64,000 nt of DNA from NCBI RefSeq assembly GCF_030864355.1, contig NC_083396.1:1302001-1366000 (forward strand), given 5' to 3'. How positions within the stretch are numbered: position 1 is the first letter of the stretch; each line of letters begins with the position of its first letter. The translations under genes and the position numbers were made by a program. Below, piece after piece: positions 45,105 to 57,698 of the stretch. The stretch comes from Cutaneotrichosporon cavernicola. Its lineage: Eukaryota; Basidiomycota; Tremellomycetes; Trichosporonales; Trichosporonaceae. The notes beneath the pieces are model-generated. The model was not told where the DNA came from and searched no databases. It saw only the letters and a program-made list of their open reading frames with translations.

Positions 45105-46357
45105 ATGTTCAAGCTCCCGCGCCGCCCGCGCCCGCCCAAGATCCCACTGGCGCCTCCCGGTTCCTTTGCGCTACACAACTACTTTAGCGCACTGGGATAC
45201 CTCGCCCTCCTTCTTGGGTCGTGTATCGTTGTCCTCCCCCGCTCGACCGATTACTTTTACCCCGGCGGCCATCACAGCCAGAGCACAAGTTCTGACCGGC
45301 CCGAACACCCGTGGCTCACGCCCATCACGGCACACCCAGCCGGTACGGCGGCGTGGTGTGCGGCCGGCGTGGCGATTACCATGATGTGGTGGGGTGCCAA
45401 GATGGCACGTTGGTGGGGCACGCCGGAGACCTTTGGCGAGGTGAGTGCGAGTGAAGGGTGTGGGGGAAAGCAAGGTGGTGGGGACGCATTGAGTGAAAGG
45501 GAGGATGAGGAGGAAAAAGGGGAAAAGGGGGAGAAGGAGAGACCCAAGGAAGGAAAAAAGGAAGAAAGGAAGGAAGGAAAAGCAGCTCATAGATTGTCAG
45601 ACACGCATTTGCGTGGAGTGCAATGGCGATGGCGATGGCGATTATCACCTCATCACCTCCGACTCTCATCCTTTCGGATCACATCCTAGACTCCTTACTA
45701 CTTCCTCTCTGCCTCATTGCCCCTGTATCCCCCATCACACATCCTCCATCACACTGGATCATCCAGCTAACCCCAGCGCTCCCGCGACGCCATCCTCGCG
45801 ACCGCTGGCACAGCCATCCTCCTCCTGAACGCCATCACGCTCCTCGGTGTACCTGTCAGCCACATCCTCGAGTCGGCCTTGCTGTCTCTCACGCTCGCTC
45901 TCCTGACCGCCTGGCCGATCGTGTACGTCCTCGGCATCCCCAGCCTGTACGACGACGGCATCGTCGCCCGCTGGCGCTTGACGCGCCTCGTTTGTGCGAC
46001 TGACGCGCATGACTCCAAAGAGCGCGCTCTCGCGTTCCCCCTCGCAGGTACGCTGATCGGCGCGTGGGTCGGCGCAATCCCGCTCGCGCTCGACTGGGAT
46101 CGCCCATGGCAGGTTAGTGGGAGGACTCGCACGGTCCTCTATCCCCCGCATGTTTCGAACTAGTTAACGCTTAGAGCTGGCCCCTCACTCCCCTCGTTGG
46201 CTCGCTCGTCGGCTTTGTTGCGGGTGGATACTGGGCGTTTATAAAGTCTGCACTCACGGCACTCCACAAGGACATTGCCGACGAGCAGGCCGCAGAGGCT
46301 GCCGCCGCCGACGTAGCCAAGGCGCCCGCGCGCAAGCGTAAAAACAAGACCAAGTAG
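45105..46357 (+). CDS. GPI11: GPI biosynthesis protein PIG-F / Gpi11
   Basis: Exons 45105-45440, 45777-46112 and 46175-46357 give 284 residues, nearly all membrane helices. Family features are AGTAILLLNAITLLGVPVSH, LLSLTLALLTAWPIVYVLG, FPLAGTLIGAWVGAIPLALD, then DWDRPWQ spliced to SWPLTPLVGSLVGF, which is the PIG-F signature. The tail is Lys-rich (KAPARKRKNKTK). Gpi11 partners the Gpi7 and Gpi13 transferases that add phosphoethanolamine to GPI mannoses in the ER. Intron 1 is 336 nt, long for this window, with a purine-rich half (GGAAGGAAAG) then a pyrimidine-rich half. Convergent with the large orphan gene. Confidence 0.92.
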
Positions 46358-46534
46358 ACTGGTTCAGACACAACCACAATCATAGCACGCCCACACACAA
46401 TGCTCATCGATGCATGGAAAATGCCAAAAAAATGTTCAATGCGGGAATGATGACCTCGATCTACCAGCGAAATCGTTCTTACAAGCGTGTATGTCATGAA
46501 GACAAGGGACAGCGAGAGGAGTCAGATTCAGAGC

Positions 46535-49500
46535 CTAACGACTCTCGGGAATCAGACGCAGCCAGAGACTGCCGAGCATCGAGCGTTCGCGCACAACCTC
46601 CCACGGCCCCATGATCACGCGCGCCGGATCGCCGTGCCCGAACCGCGCCTCCATTGCCTGCCGACCCTCAGCAGTGCCCTCGGCCTCGAGCGAGATCATG
46701 CCTTGCCACTCAGGCGCGACCCGGTCGCCAGCCTTGACCTCGATACCGCCAACGTGCAGGTAACGCTTGGCGCTGATGCGGGCGCCCGACGTCGTCATGT
46801 GGTCGCGGCGCTCGTACGCGAGACGCACAGAGTTCATCGCCTGCTGCGCCCACGGCGCAAAGTCGAGGTAGATGATCTGTGGTGTCGGGAGGAACGGATC
46901 GTAGTATGTCGGCGAGAGCGAAAACGCGTCCAGGTAGTGCGGGAGGTGCCCGGTGTTGCAGTGCACATACTCGAGCGGCACAAGCTTGTGCTGAACAAAG
47001 GGCACAAAGATAAGGACGTGCTCGGTGTTGGACGGCCTGCTGAGAGCCGTATTGACCTGGTTGTTAGCAGAGTTGACGATGGATAGCTGTACTCACAACA
47101 AGGTCGCCAAGACGCATCCGCTTACTCGCACCGCACTTCTCGAGCTCACGCCACGACGCATCTGCGCCCTCCTTGGACGGCCAACGATGAACCTTGTCCG
47201 AGATGGGAACGAAGACGCGCAGAATCGGAGCGCGGCCAGTCATGAAGGGCGGAGGACGCTCAAACGCGAGCTCCACGCGCATCAATTGCGTCGGCGAATC
47301 CCAGCGGCGCTGCACTGGTGAGTTGGAGCCATTGCCGTTGGCCCCCACGTCAGAGCGCTTAGACGAACTGCTAGTGAGGGACGAGCGAGCGCCGCGACGA
47401 GAGCCGCCAATGGGCGGAGGCGCGGGAAGCGTGTCAAGCGAACGGCTACTTGACATGGCGCCGTTGTGGTGAGCCACAGAGCCCGACTGCACGGACATGA
47501 TCGATCCGGGTCGGCTTCCTGATGGCCCACCGTTGCCGGACGGGCTGAGGGAGGCGTTGTCGCCATAGCGGCGGAATTCGTAGCGCTTGGCCGTCGGATA
47601 GCTCACAGGCGGGAACGCAGCCTTGCCCTGCGGGACTGGAGTGGCTGGTTTCTCCCCCGAGGTTGGCGCCATGAACGCCGCGGACTGGACCGAGGCCATG
47701 CTGTTCGACCGCTTGCGTCCAAAGTTGAACGACGGCGCAACTGAAGCGATCGAGCCAATCGAGCCTCTGCGATGCACCGGCTTGCCGCCCTTCAGAGGCA
47801 GCGCTGGAGCCGAGTCGCGTGGGCCGGCGGAAAGCGGCTCGGGCATAACAACCTCAGTGACGCGCTCACGCCGCGGCATCTTCATTCCGCTACCGGCATC
47901 AGAGCCTGTGTAGCTTCCCGTGCGGGAACCAGGACGAGACCCGAGGCGCCGGAGTGCGCCGCCCATGCTGTGGAAGCTGCCGGCAGAGCTCGACTTGTGC
48001 AAAGGCGGCAGCTGCAGGTCGTCGTCGAACGGTAAGGGTGGCGCGTATGGGAACGCGGCCGCAGGTAGCGTGCGCAGGAAGAGGACAATGAGCGAGTGCG
48101 ACAGGCTCAGATGCCTCAGGAGGTTGTGGTACTGCCCCGGGTAGGTGCTGTAGACCGCAGGGTCGTGCAGCAGAGACTCCACTGTTGCGTCAGCAAATGC
48201 AGCCATTGGTGTACTCACGGAAACCCTCCCAGACAGTCAGACCAGGCCACGACCGGCCGCGCTCCCGCTCGATAGTGATGCCCCACTCGCGCATGACCCA
48301 GCGCCCAACCATCTCGCCCGAGATGTACTTGCGCAGCTCGTCGTCCGATCCGAGCAGGTTGAGGAAACTGTTGATGTTTAAGAACGGGAGTAACGACATT
48401 GTGATGCGCGGGTGCACTAGTAAGCTAGTCATCGACCTCTCAACCTTGTGCAAGAGCTTGGGTCGCCCTCTGTCCATGACACTCGACGCTCTAGCGGTGC
48501 TGAGGCTGCTTGCCATCGACGGTGCCGGCGAGTCGGACTGCCGAGAGAAGCGCGACATGGCTGCAGAGACAGCGGACGCGGTCGACACGGAGCGCGAGCC
48601 AGTTGACGCGGAAGCCGGCGTGTGTGTAGCCAGAGTTGGGCTTGGCGGCATGGACACGGAGGGGCTGGCCAGTGGGGACGATGCAATGCGGCGCCCTTGG
48701 ACAGAGGTCCGGGTGCGTGGCGGGAGCTGGCTGCCGACAAGTGCAGCCGTTGGCGGAATGCCGTTGCCGACCCCAGCATACGTTCCAGAAGGCTGGGCCT
48801 GAGGAGCGCCAGTCTCTGGCTTGGCGTCACGTCGCTCAGGTACAGTACTGGAAGGTGTGAACTCGATCGGCGACATCAGGCTTGAACCCTTCGGCGGCGG
48901 TGCCTGACGCTGCACCTCCTTCGTCACCGACGGATTCGTGGCAGCCGTGGCGGCCGCTAAAACAGGAGCAGTATAAGGCTGTGGCTGTGGAGGCGGCATA
49001 GTGGCTTGGGTTGACGTCGACGGAATGGTGATCTTGGGCCTGGACAAGGCCGTGCTGGCCTGTGGAGCCATATTCGTTGGCGCGACAGCGGAAGGAGGTG
49101 GCGCGATGGGATGGCTGGTCGGGACAACTGGTGTCGCCCGGCGCGTGTCGCTACTTGCGATGACGTGTACAGTCGCCCCGGAAGCTGTGGCCGCTGCAGA
49201 TGGCCAGGTGCCAGGAGGCGACTGACTCGGCTCTGGGGGCAGTGCTCGCCAGCCCGATGGCCAAGCGCCAGGAGGTGACCGGCCCGGCTCTGCGGGCAGT
49301 GGGCGCCCGCCCGATGGTGACGGCGTCGGCCTCTGCGACACCGACGTAGAGCGTGCAGGCGGCGCGATCACAGCACGGCCGTTGGGTACCGAAGGAGCGG
49401 AAGCAGGAGTTCTCAGACCCCTGTCCAACATTTGTGTTTGGTGACTGTTCTGGACAGGGGCTGGGGACGACACTGCGTATGGGTTTCGCGACGCGAATTG

Positions 49501-51102
49501 GCCAGCCGACGGTGGCACCGGCGGTGATTGGGCATTACGGTGGCCACTGTTGCTGTGCGCATCGTGTTGCGGAAGCGACCCGTTGGGAACCCGGGGCTCG
49601 GTTGCGTCAACAGACGTCATACGCTGCGGAAGTGGCCCACGACGAGCTGGACCGTCGTTGCCACTGGCGTCGAGCAGAGGTGGACGCGAGTACACCTGTT
49701 TGGGGAATCCGCCGCTGGGATCCATGGGGTTGAACTGGGCCGTTGGTGGTGACATCGGAGGCGACGCAAGGGCAGGCATAGGTACCGACCGGTGTGCAGC
49801 TCCAGGAGGCAAAGGGAGTGCGGACTGGTGACCTGTCGGAGGACCAGGTCGCGACATTGGAGGGGAGAAGTGACCGTTTGGTAACGCCATTCCGTTTGAT
49901 GGATAAGGCCCGGTAGCGTGCGGACCGTTGGCGACCGGTGTTGGCAGTGGCCGTGGTGAGGGGTAGTTGTTATTGTGAAGCTGTCTGGGAGGGGCCATGG
50001 GAGGACTGTTTGGGAGCTGCTTGAGTGGAGCCTTGGGTGGGCTGGTAGGAATACCGTAACCGTTGGCCATGGGCTGTTTGTACTGTGCCTGAGGTGGACT
50101 GCTTGGCAGTGCTTTGGACGTCCCATTGGACAAACTTTGGCCCACTCCGTTGAGCATACTGTTCTGCATCGGCAGAGGCACTTCATGAGGTACTCCGTTC
50201 GGCATGCCGTTAGCTTGGCGATGCATCATTGCGATAGGCGTGCCGTTGGGGCGAGCATGTGGGGCGTGGGCGGGCGTCCCAACATCTGTAACAAGATTAG
50301 CCAGGTCCACAGCCACAGAATGCTCACCTTGGGCTCTACTCTGGACCCGGAAGCCGGAACGAAACCCCTCGGAGCCGTTGAGACTGTTGGTCGGTGCAGC
50401 AGCGCCAGGGGGCAACGAGTGGGTGTTGTAAATGTTCGAGACACGTTTATTGGGAGGTGAATCGCCGAGCATGGTACCCGACATCAAGCCGCCAGCGCCG
50501 GGAGCGCCTTTGGTGACGGACGCCAGCGGCGCCGTACTGTCACTCAAGAGAGTTGACAGGCGAGGTAACTGGGGAGGCGCCGCCGGCGGGGCTGGGGGAG
50601 GGGGAGGGGGAGAGGAGTGAGATGACGAAGATTGTGTGAGGCGGCGGAACAAGCTGGGCTTCTTCTGCACGCCTTGGCCTTGGCGCGATGGATCGACGGA
50701 GGACATGCCTGGCTTGCGTCCGCTCTTGGTGCGCCTAGGCGACGAGTTGACGTCTGGAGGAATGACAGAAGCCGAGTCGACAAACTCCCACTCGCTGTCG
50801 ATGATATTAAAAATGTCGAGGACGCTGCTGCGTTTGTCTTCACCGTTGAAGAGAGTCGGAGGCAGAGCACTGTACTGTGAACGTAAGAAAGCAGAGGGTG
50901 GTGGGCCGCGCGAGTTGCGTTTCAAATTGCCGTCGTTGGAGTCGGCCGGGGTGGAAACAAGGGAGGGAATGGATTGATAGGATTCGAAGGATGATGTGTC
51001 CAACGCGGAAGTGCGAAGCGGAAGAATAGGAGGTCGAGAGAGTACAGAGATTGGAGGGGAGGAAGGGCGGGTGATGGAGCGCGGAAGAATGTCCGAGGCC
51101 AT
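46535..51102 (-). CDS. Large uncharacterised Ser/Pro-rich protein, about 1,480 residues
   Basis: Exons 51102-50328, 50285-48219, 48181-47097 and 47056-46535. The N-terminal 870 residues are disordered, with Pro, Ser, Asn and Gln runs and repeated short motifs (for example PPGAWPSG and PPGTWPSA). A structured region follows: KVERSMTSLLVHPRITMSLL, NINSFLNLLGSDDELRKYI, GEMVGRWVMREWG and VWEGFLESLLHDPAVYSTY. After another disordered linker the C-terminus is folded-looking: LMRVELAFERPPPFM, ILRVFVPISDKVHRWPSKE, LEYVHCNTGHLPHYLDAF and PQIIYLDFAPWAQQAMNSV. The SLLPFLNINSFLNLLG stretch resembles an F-box only loosely. No family is recognised. Intron 1 (42 nt) is in frame, so read-through would insert 14 residues. 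Confidence 0.75.
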
Positions 51103-53544
51103 GGATCAAGCAGCTCGAGCGCGAGGACGGGTTAAATGGGCAAGAGGGGGCAGTGTAGAAAAGTGTCGTCACGTTGTCGTGAGGAAGCGATGGGTGGACA
51201 CGGCCCGCGGATCACAGATGGGGAACGCCAATGATGCGCGCGTGCGTGCGCGTGCGGGGTTGCGAAAGGGGGGGTCCAGGTGGGGGCGCGGGCGCAACGG
51301 CAAGATTGGTGATATCGGAGCGGGGACAGTGAATGTGTGGATCGAGATGCGCAATGACAACAACACAGCAAGAGATCGAGATCGGAGGATCGAGGTGATG
51401 ATGGGCAGTATTGGAGATTTGATGACGGAGATGGGAAGACGAAGAGTAGTGATGGGACGGTGAGCGCCGAGCTAGGAGGGATGGTGATGAGGGGCAAACT
51501 TACGTCTGGAAAGGGAGCAAGGGGTGGGTGGGACAGGGACTGTGCGTTGGGGGGTGGGAGTGAGGGCAAGTGAGGGTGAACGAGGACGAGGACGAGGACG
51601 AATGATGAGGAATCTAGACCATACACAGTGTCACAGTGGATGGACCGACAAGGGACAAAGATGGAGGCGTTGGGGTTAGGGAGCGTGGTTGTTCTTAGTG
51701 GGCGCGTCTTCCTGGTCCTGTTGATGGTTGTCTAGGTACAGAGAGATTGATGTGAGGATTGGATGGATGACGCGAGAGGGGTAACGGTAATAGCGGGAAG
51801 GATAAAGTCCACAGTTGGGTGACCGGGAGACCGGGAAGTGTGTTGAATAGTAATAGTTGCAAGTGTAAAAGATGGCAACTAGTCAAGGTGTTGATACTTG
51901 GTTGTGAGGTGGTGTAGGTGGAGCAAATGGTGTAGCTGTAGCCCGCAACTTTACCGCCGTAAAGAGATGAATAGAGAGGGTCGGAGGGCGCGGAGGGTCG
52001 GAGGAAGAAGAGAAGAGTGAGGAAAGGTGGATGGTTTCAAGGCGCTACAAAATATCAAAGCGGTGTCTGGGGTGCGACTGGGGTAACTCTCGAGTGCCTT
52101 TACTGGGCCAAAACGTCAAGAGATTCCGTTTTCGCGTCAATGGCAAGTCGGTGTCGTCCGAGTCGTAAATTGCCGACTACTAGATGTTGATGGGATGAGG
52201 GTGTATGAATATGGGTGTGTGGCGATGCGTGGTGAGATGCAAACCAAGAGATGAAATGCATAGAGTAGGCCACGGTGGAGACTGGGGGCGACTAGTCGAG
52301 GCGCGAGCGGAGGAGGGATGGGCGGGGGCGGCGTTGGGGCCTCGCTTTGCTGCTGCTGAACACGGTCTCGGACCGAGTTTGATCACTTCCCCCTGGCCTC
52401 TCCTCTCCTCCACGGCCTGGGCCTCGGACCTCCTCTCCGCTTAAGCCCCTTTCTTTACACATGCTCAAAGGATCGCCGTTCCTGGGTGTCTGTTGCTCGG
52501 GTTGCTGGCTTTGAGACTCGGAAAACAAATATCCCCCTCCATACTTGGTGTCTCACACCATCACACACAATTGTTGTTCTCGCGATTCATGTCGTCGCCC
52601 AAGACGCCGTATCATGAATTGATCATGGAATTCATTGATTGAGAATGATAGCACCGAGGCTATGGAGATGCGAGATGGAGTGTTCAGGGTTGGCCAATTT
52701 TGACCAGGTACAGGTACAGGTATACAGGTGCCATTGTGAAGTTTGTGAGTCTCGGTATAATACCTCCGTTCTGCCGGTTGCCAGTTGTCAGGGAAGTAGT
52801 CAGGTGTTTACTATACCGCTATATGAGTTGGTTGTAATCTGCAAGGGTTAAACAGCTAAGACTGCCGCGTCGCACTCTCCACTGGTAAATGGGGGGAAAG
52901 TTAGGGCACCGCTCTCGTCACCCAAATGCCACCTGTGCCATTCGCCTCACCATGCTCACCAAACACGGTATAGGGCATGATAACCTTTGTACCTTTGGTC
53001 ACCCATCACCCAGAGCTCCAGAGCTCCAGAGGGCACCAAAAAAAAAGCCACCGTCGCAGGATAAACTTTTAAACTTATAGGTGACAGGAATTCGTGCAAC
53101 AAACATCTTCAATGCGATTGGTATAATACCCTTGTCTAAGCGTTGTAAACTAGTTTAATGAGTTAGTCTTCAATCAGGGATGTGACCTTGTCTGGAACTT
53201 CAAGTCATTAGAGCGTCGCAAGTTTGTTTCTAACATCTACGCCCTCTAGGAGCGCGAATCCCTTTCCGCTCTCAACACTACCACCAAACAACGCGTTCAG
53301 CAAGGGAACAGCCGTTTCTCATGCCGCAGATTAGGGAATGGAAACAACTCTGACTCGCCAGACACGAGGCACTACTGAAGAACACACGCCAACAGTCGTT
53401 CTACACGCGGAAAGCCGGTTGGATCTCGCGCCGATTCAGAGGGATACAATTGCATTACTTCGCATGACGTTGCGCGATGATACGCGTAAACAAGATGGCG
53501 GATGGCGTGGGAAACGCCAGTAGCAGGCTGGCCTCATCGACCGC
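51103..53544. other. Intergenic, 2.4 kb, nothing recognised
   Basis: Upstream of the large orphan gene and 3' of RRN7. 51470-51600 is rich in GAGG/GAGGACGAGGAC strings. Around 52705-52735 there is a short ACAGGT repeat. No gene, RNA gene or transposon is seen. Confidence 0.45.
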
Positions 53545-55538
53545 TCAGCTGCTGAAGCTGCTTAGGTTGCGGCTCTCGCGGAGGGCTGCGGGACGTAGTT
53601 TGCGTGCAATCAGAGACGTAGGGCCCAGCTTTGGTCGGGCACGTTCAATGCGACGCTCAAAGCGGGTAACGACCTCACGCACAGCTTCTGGATCGACACC
53701 AACCACAGCAGCTGCAGCGGCGACCACGATCGCCAAAGGTTGTGGGAGGGTGGCTGTTGGCCCGTACAATTGCACTGCCTCACCAGGAAGAAGAGGAAGG
53801 GCATAGTTTGGCGTGTCAGGTGGTGGTGGCTTGGCCTGTGCCAAGCAGTCCGTGGCGGTACGCTCGTGGAATTCTTCCCACGAATTCGGGCTGTTTGGTT
53901 TGCTCTTTGGTGCCGTGGGAAGAGGGAATCTTGCGCCTCCAGGGCCGTGGTCCCGGTCAGAAAGTAGGACGTGTTCTGCACGGTCGAGGAAGCGGTCGAT
54001 GCCGTCGCCGTCTATTTTGTGGAATTGCAGCGGCCCCAAATCTCGAAGCGTACCTTTGAACGCGCCGGTTTGAAGGCGGCGGTCCAGCTCTGCAACCCAG
54101 TCTTCCCACTTGGGCATCCCGATCACTGGATCAGAACGGATCAACGGTAACCTGTCGTCAGCTCGGACTTGATGCACTGCACCTCGGCTTCCCGTCCAAC
54201 CCATATGCGAGCTTCATGACCACTACCCAAGCAGCCGCAATGCTCAGCTCCGGCATGACGACGTCCTGCAGCCGCGTCGCCCTCATAACGGGATATCGAG
54301 TCTCTGAATTGTTGCGATTGACTGTGACTGGAACGTATGTCGTCGTTGTGATGGACATGTTGGCATCCACAGTCTGCAATAGCCGCACGACCTGGTCGTA
54401 CGTGCGCACTCCAGTCAGTCGAAAGGCCAGATAATGACTCACCATCACCACCTAGCTGTGAGACAACGTACCATGCCACTGGTGGAAGGTTAACCTCGGG
54501 CATTGGCACGCCAAAGTACGCTCGGAGGATGCGCGCGAACTCGCGCGTGAGCTTAAAGAGGAAGGCCACGGAAGGGGGCCGCTGAGGCCGCAACGATATG
54601 CGGGCGGCGTGATTCATGTGTCGCACCATATCAGCCGGGATGAGCGTGGTGTTGGCAAAGTCGATGTAAGGGATTTGAAGGGTGCAGATGAGCTCTTCGA
54701 TCCGCTGAAATGTAAACGGCACCCGGAGCATGTATAGTGCGAGTACGACCGTGGATAGGACGTCCGAGATGCGTAATGGCCGTGAGCGCTTCCACGGCTC
54801 CTTGGCCTCATTGGTTGCCGGGGTGGGATCCGGATCCTCGTCCTCCTCATCGCTGATCATGGGTTCGTGGCCGTCCTCGAGGGCGCGGAGGTCTGCGTCC
54901 AGCTCATCGTCCGACTCGCTCCCTGTCTCACTCTCATTCTCGCTCCCGCTCTCGCTCTCATCCTCACTCTCGTCCTCCGCCCCAAAATCCTCGCGGTCAG
55001 AAGGCGAAGGCGTCGTCACGTCGTCGGCCAGGCTCCGCCGGCTGCTCTTGTGAAGCCGCTGCGGGGACGGAGAGCGTGAGGTGGGCTCCGGCGTTACTTG
55101 CGAGATGAGCAGCTGGTATGTCCAGAGGTCACGCGCGATCGCCTCCAACGCGTCCGGGATCGCCCACAGCTTTTGCAGCGCTGCAACCTGATGCCGCAAC
55201 AGGAGCTGCAAGCCCTGCACACGCAGCCACTCGGCCTTGCGGCCGCGGTACACCGTCTTGTCCGCGCGACCAAAGAGCTTTCGCTTGTCGCCGCGCTCGC
55301 GACCCTTAAGGATGCGACGCTTCTGGAGCGCGTGCCCAGTCGGCTCGGTCATGACTTGGCTCTCGGAGCGTACGCCCTGTGGTCAGACTGACACTCTACA
55401 AGTGCGCACCTGGAGCACATGTCCGTCCTCACAAACGACCTGTCCATCCCGATTCTTGTGCCACTTGCGCGACCCGCAGATCGGGCAGGTCTTCTTGCCC
55501 ATTGCTGCTCGAACCACCGGGGCCGTAATGATAGTCAT
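53545..55538 (-). CDS. RRN7: RNA polymerase I core factor subunit Rrn7 (TAF1B)
   Basis: Exons 55538-55410, 55376-54443, 54408-54183 and 54151-53545 give about 631 residues. The N-terminal zinc ribbon reads KKTCPICGSRKWHKNRDGQ, VVCEDGHVLQ, then GVRSESQ across the first splice. This is followed by a TFIIB-like helical region (LWAIPDALEAIARDLWTYQL and VAFLFKLTREFARILRAYFG) interrupted by a long acidic Glu/Ser/Asp linker. Rrn7/TAF1B is the TFIIB-like subunit of the Pol I core factor, binding rDNA promoters in the nucleolus. An in-frame ATG at 55502 (MGKKTCPIC) is an equally likely start. It shares a divergent promoter with NOP7. Confidence 0.88.
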
Positions 55539-55732
55539 CAACTAACATCAACTAAATTGGGAAAGTGGGTGGCCAAAGGCACAACCAGGTGGAGGTAGAC
55601 CACGTGGGATTATACGGGATCAAAAATTTCGTCTCTCACCCACCTCCACCGCAGGACTTGCTAGGTGTTTTTGCGAACTGGCAACAGCAAATAGACCAAG
55701 CTACTTCTCCATCTACAGATACTGTAACAGCC
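55539..55732. promoter_or_regulatory. Divergent RRN7/NOP7 promoter with RRPE-like and CACGTG elements
   Basis: 194 bp separate the two start codons. An AAAAATTT core followed by C lies at 55622-55629, matching the rRNA-processing element (RRPE) known from yeast ribosome-biogenesis genes. CACGTG is at 55601-55606. Function is inferred from motif and context; no PAC box (GATGAG) is seen. Confidence 0.5.
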
Positions 55733-57698
55733 ATGGCCAAGATTAAGAAGAAGGGAGAGTCCGGTGCGGCCAAGAACTACGTGACCCGTAACCAGGCGCT
55801 CAAGAAGCTCCAGGTGTCGTTGTCCGACTTCCGCCGCCTGTGTATTCTCAAGGGTATGTTGAGATCATGTGAGCAAGCGCGATGCTGACCACAGGCATCT
55901 ACCCGCGCGACCCGCTGCACAAGAAGCGCGCTAACAAGGGCTCGTCTGCCCCCGCCTCGTTCTACTACCACAAGGATATCCAGTACCTCCTCCACGAGCC
56001 ACTGCTCGTCAAGTTCCGTGAGCACAAGGCGTTCTCGAAGAAGCTCGCGCGCGCCGTTGGACGTGGCGAGTGGGGCCTTGCCAAGAACCTCGAGAAGAAC
56101 AAGCCGATTGCTCGCCTCGACCACATTGTCAAGGAGCGCTACCCGACGTTCACGCTCGCGCTGCAGGATCTCCAGGACCCGCTCAACCTCGTCCACCTCT
56201 TCAGCAAGCTCCCGACGAACCCCATCCCGGGCAAGACTCTTGTGCCGTCCGAGGTCATCGCCGAGTGCGCGCGCCTCAACAACGAGTGGAAGGTGTGGGC
56301 GATCCGCACGCATGCGCTCCGCAAGGTCTTCCTCGGCATCAAGGGCGTTTACTATGAGGTCGAGGTGCCGGGCCACGGCGGCGAGCCTGTGACCGTTCGC
56401 TGGCTCGAGGGCTACGAGTTCCAGCAGCACGTTCCCCACGACGTTGACTTCCGCATCCTCCTCACGTTCCTCGAGCTGTACCGTACCGTCTGCAGCTTTG
56501 CGCTGTACAAGCTGTACACGGACGAGAACCTCGTGTACCCTCCACCTCTCGATGTCGAGATGGACGAGCGTGGCGAAGCGGTGGGCGCCTTCCGTCTCGT
56601 CGAAAACAAGACGACGAGCGCCGCGCCGGCAGCCGTCTCGAAGAAGGCTGTGAAGCGCGCGATCAAGGGCATCGCCGAGTCCGGGCTTGCGGGTGACGAC
56701 GAGGACATCGAGATGGACGACGCCAATGGCGCCGAGGAGGAGGACGAGGAGTTTGTCGAGCGTCCGTCCAAGAACGCCGAGGTCGAGGACGTCGCAACCG
56801 GTGTACTGCCAACGTACACGTCGCTGCTGGCCAAGTCTGATGCGAGCGCGAACAAGGACAAGCTCCTGTTCTCGCCGTACACTTTCTACTTGTCGCGCGA
56901 GACGAGCTCGAGGACGTGGGAGTTTGTCATCCGCGCCATGGGTGGCAAGGTGGTCACGTCCTTGTCGGCACCGAGTCCCGGCGCTGCGCCCAACGCCGAC
57001 GCGATCACGCACGTGCTCATCGACAGGCCGATGACTGACGAGCGGAGGCGCGAGCTTCAGGGTGGGCGCAAGTGGACTTGGGTACAGCCGCAGTGGGTCG
57101 CCGATTGCGTCAACCGCGCCAAAGTTCTGGGGACTGAGGAATACGGGCCGGGTAAGCTCCTCCCGCCCCATCTGAGCCCATGGGACGGCGACGGCGAGCC
57201 TGAGAGGCCGTGGCTCGAGGCGGGCGAGGGCGAGGTCGCCGCTGAGGGTGTCGAGGAGGAGGAGGAGAGCGAGGACGACGAGGAGGAGAAGGAGGAGGAG
57301 AAGGAGGAGGAGCCGGCGTTCCCGCCAGCATTGCTCGAGGCGGCCAAGAACCCGTCCGACGCAGCACTGGTACACGCTGCCGAGCTTGAGGCCGAGGCGA
57401 ATGGGACTAGCCACACGGCATTCAAGGCGCAGCTCAAGGAGGCGACCAAGGTGCACGGCGGCAACAAGGCGGCCGCAAATGGGCGCGCGGACGAGGACCT
57501 GCGCAAGATCATGATGAGCAACAAGAAGGCCAAGCTGTACGAGAAGATGAAGTACGGGAACGCGGAGCGGCAGGCTGAGGTGAGTCTAGACTTTGCTGTG
57601 ACCAAAACGCTGACAGCCAGAAGGAGAAGCTTGAGACTCGCCGTCGCGAGATTGAGAAGCGCAAGCGCAAGGAGGCCAAGGCTGGCAAGAAGGCGTAA
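55733..57698 (+). CDS. NOP7: Pescadillo homologue Nop7 (60S ribosome assembly)
   Basis: Exons 55733-55853, 55895-57579 and 57621-57698 give 627 residues. The pescadillo N-terminal domain is clear: [59 protein letters not shown] and [25 protein letters not shown] domain follows at about residues 370-470 ([20 protein letters not shown] and [19 protein letters not shown], including the conserved BRCT Trp). The C-terminus is acidic, then a basic coiled coil ending [19 protein letters not shown]. Nop7 works with Erb1 and Ytm1 in 27S pre-rRNA processing in the nucleolus. Confidence 0.95.

Noticed and set aside
55777..57456. 559-codon minus-strand ORF
   Set aside because: Antisense shadow of NOP7; long because of GC-rich codons.
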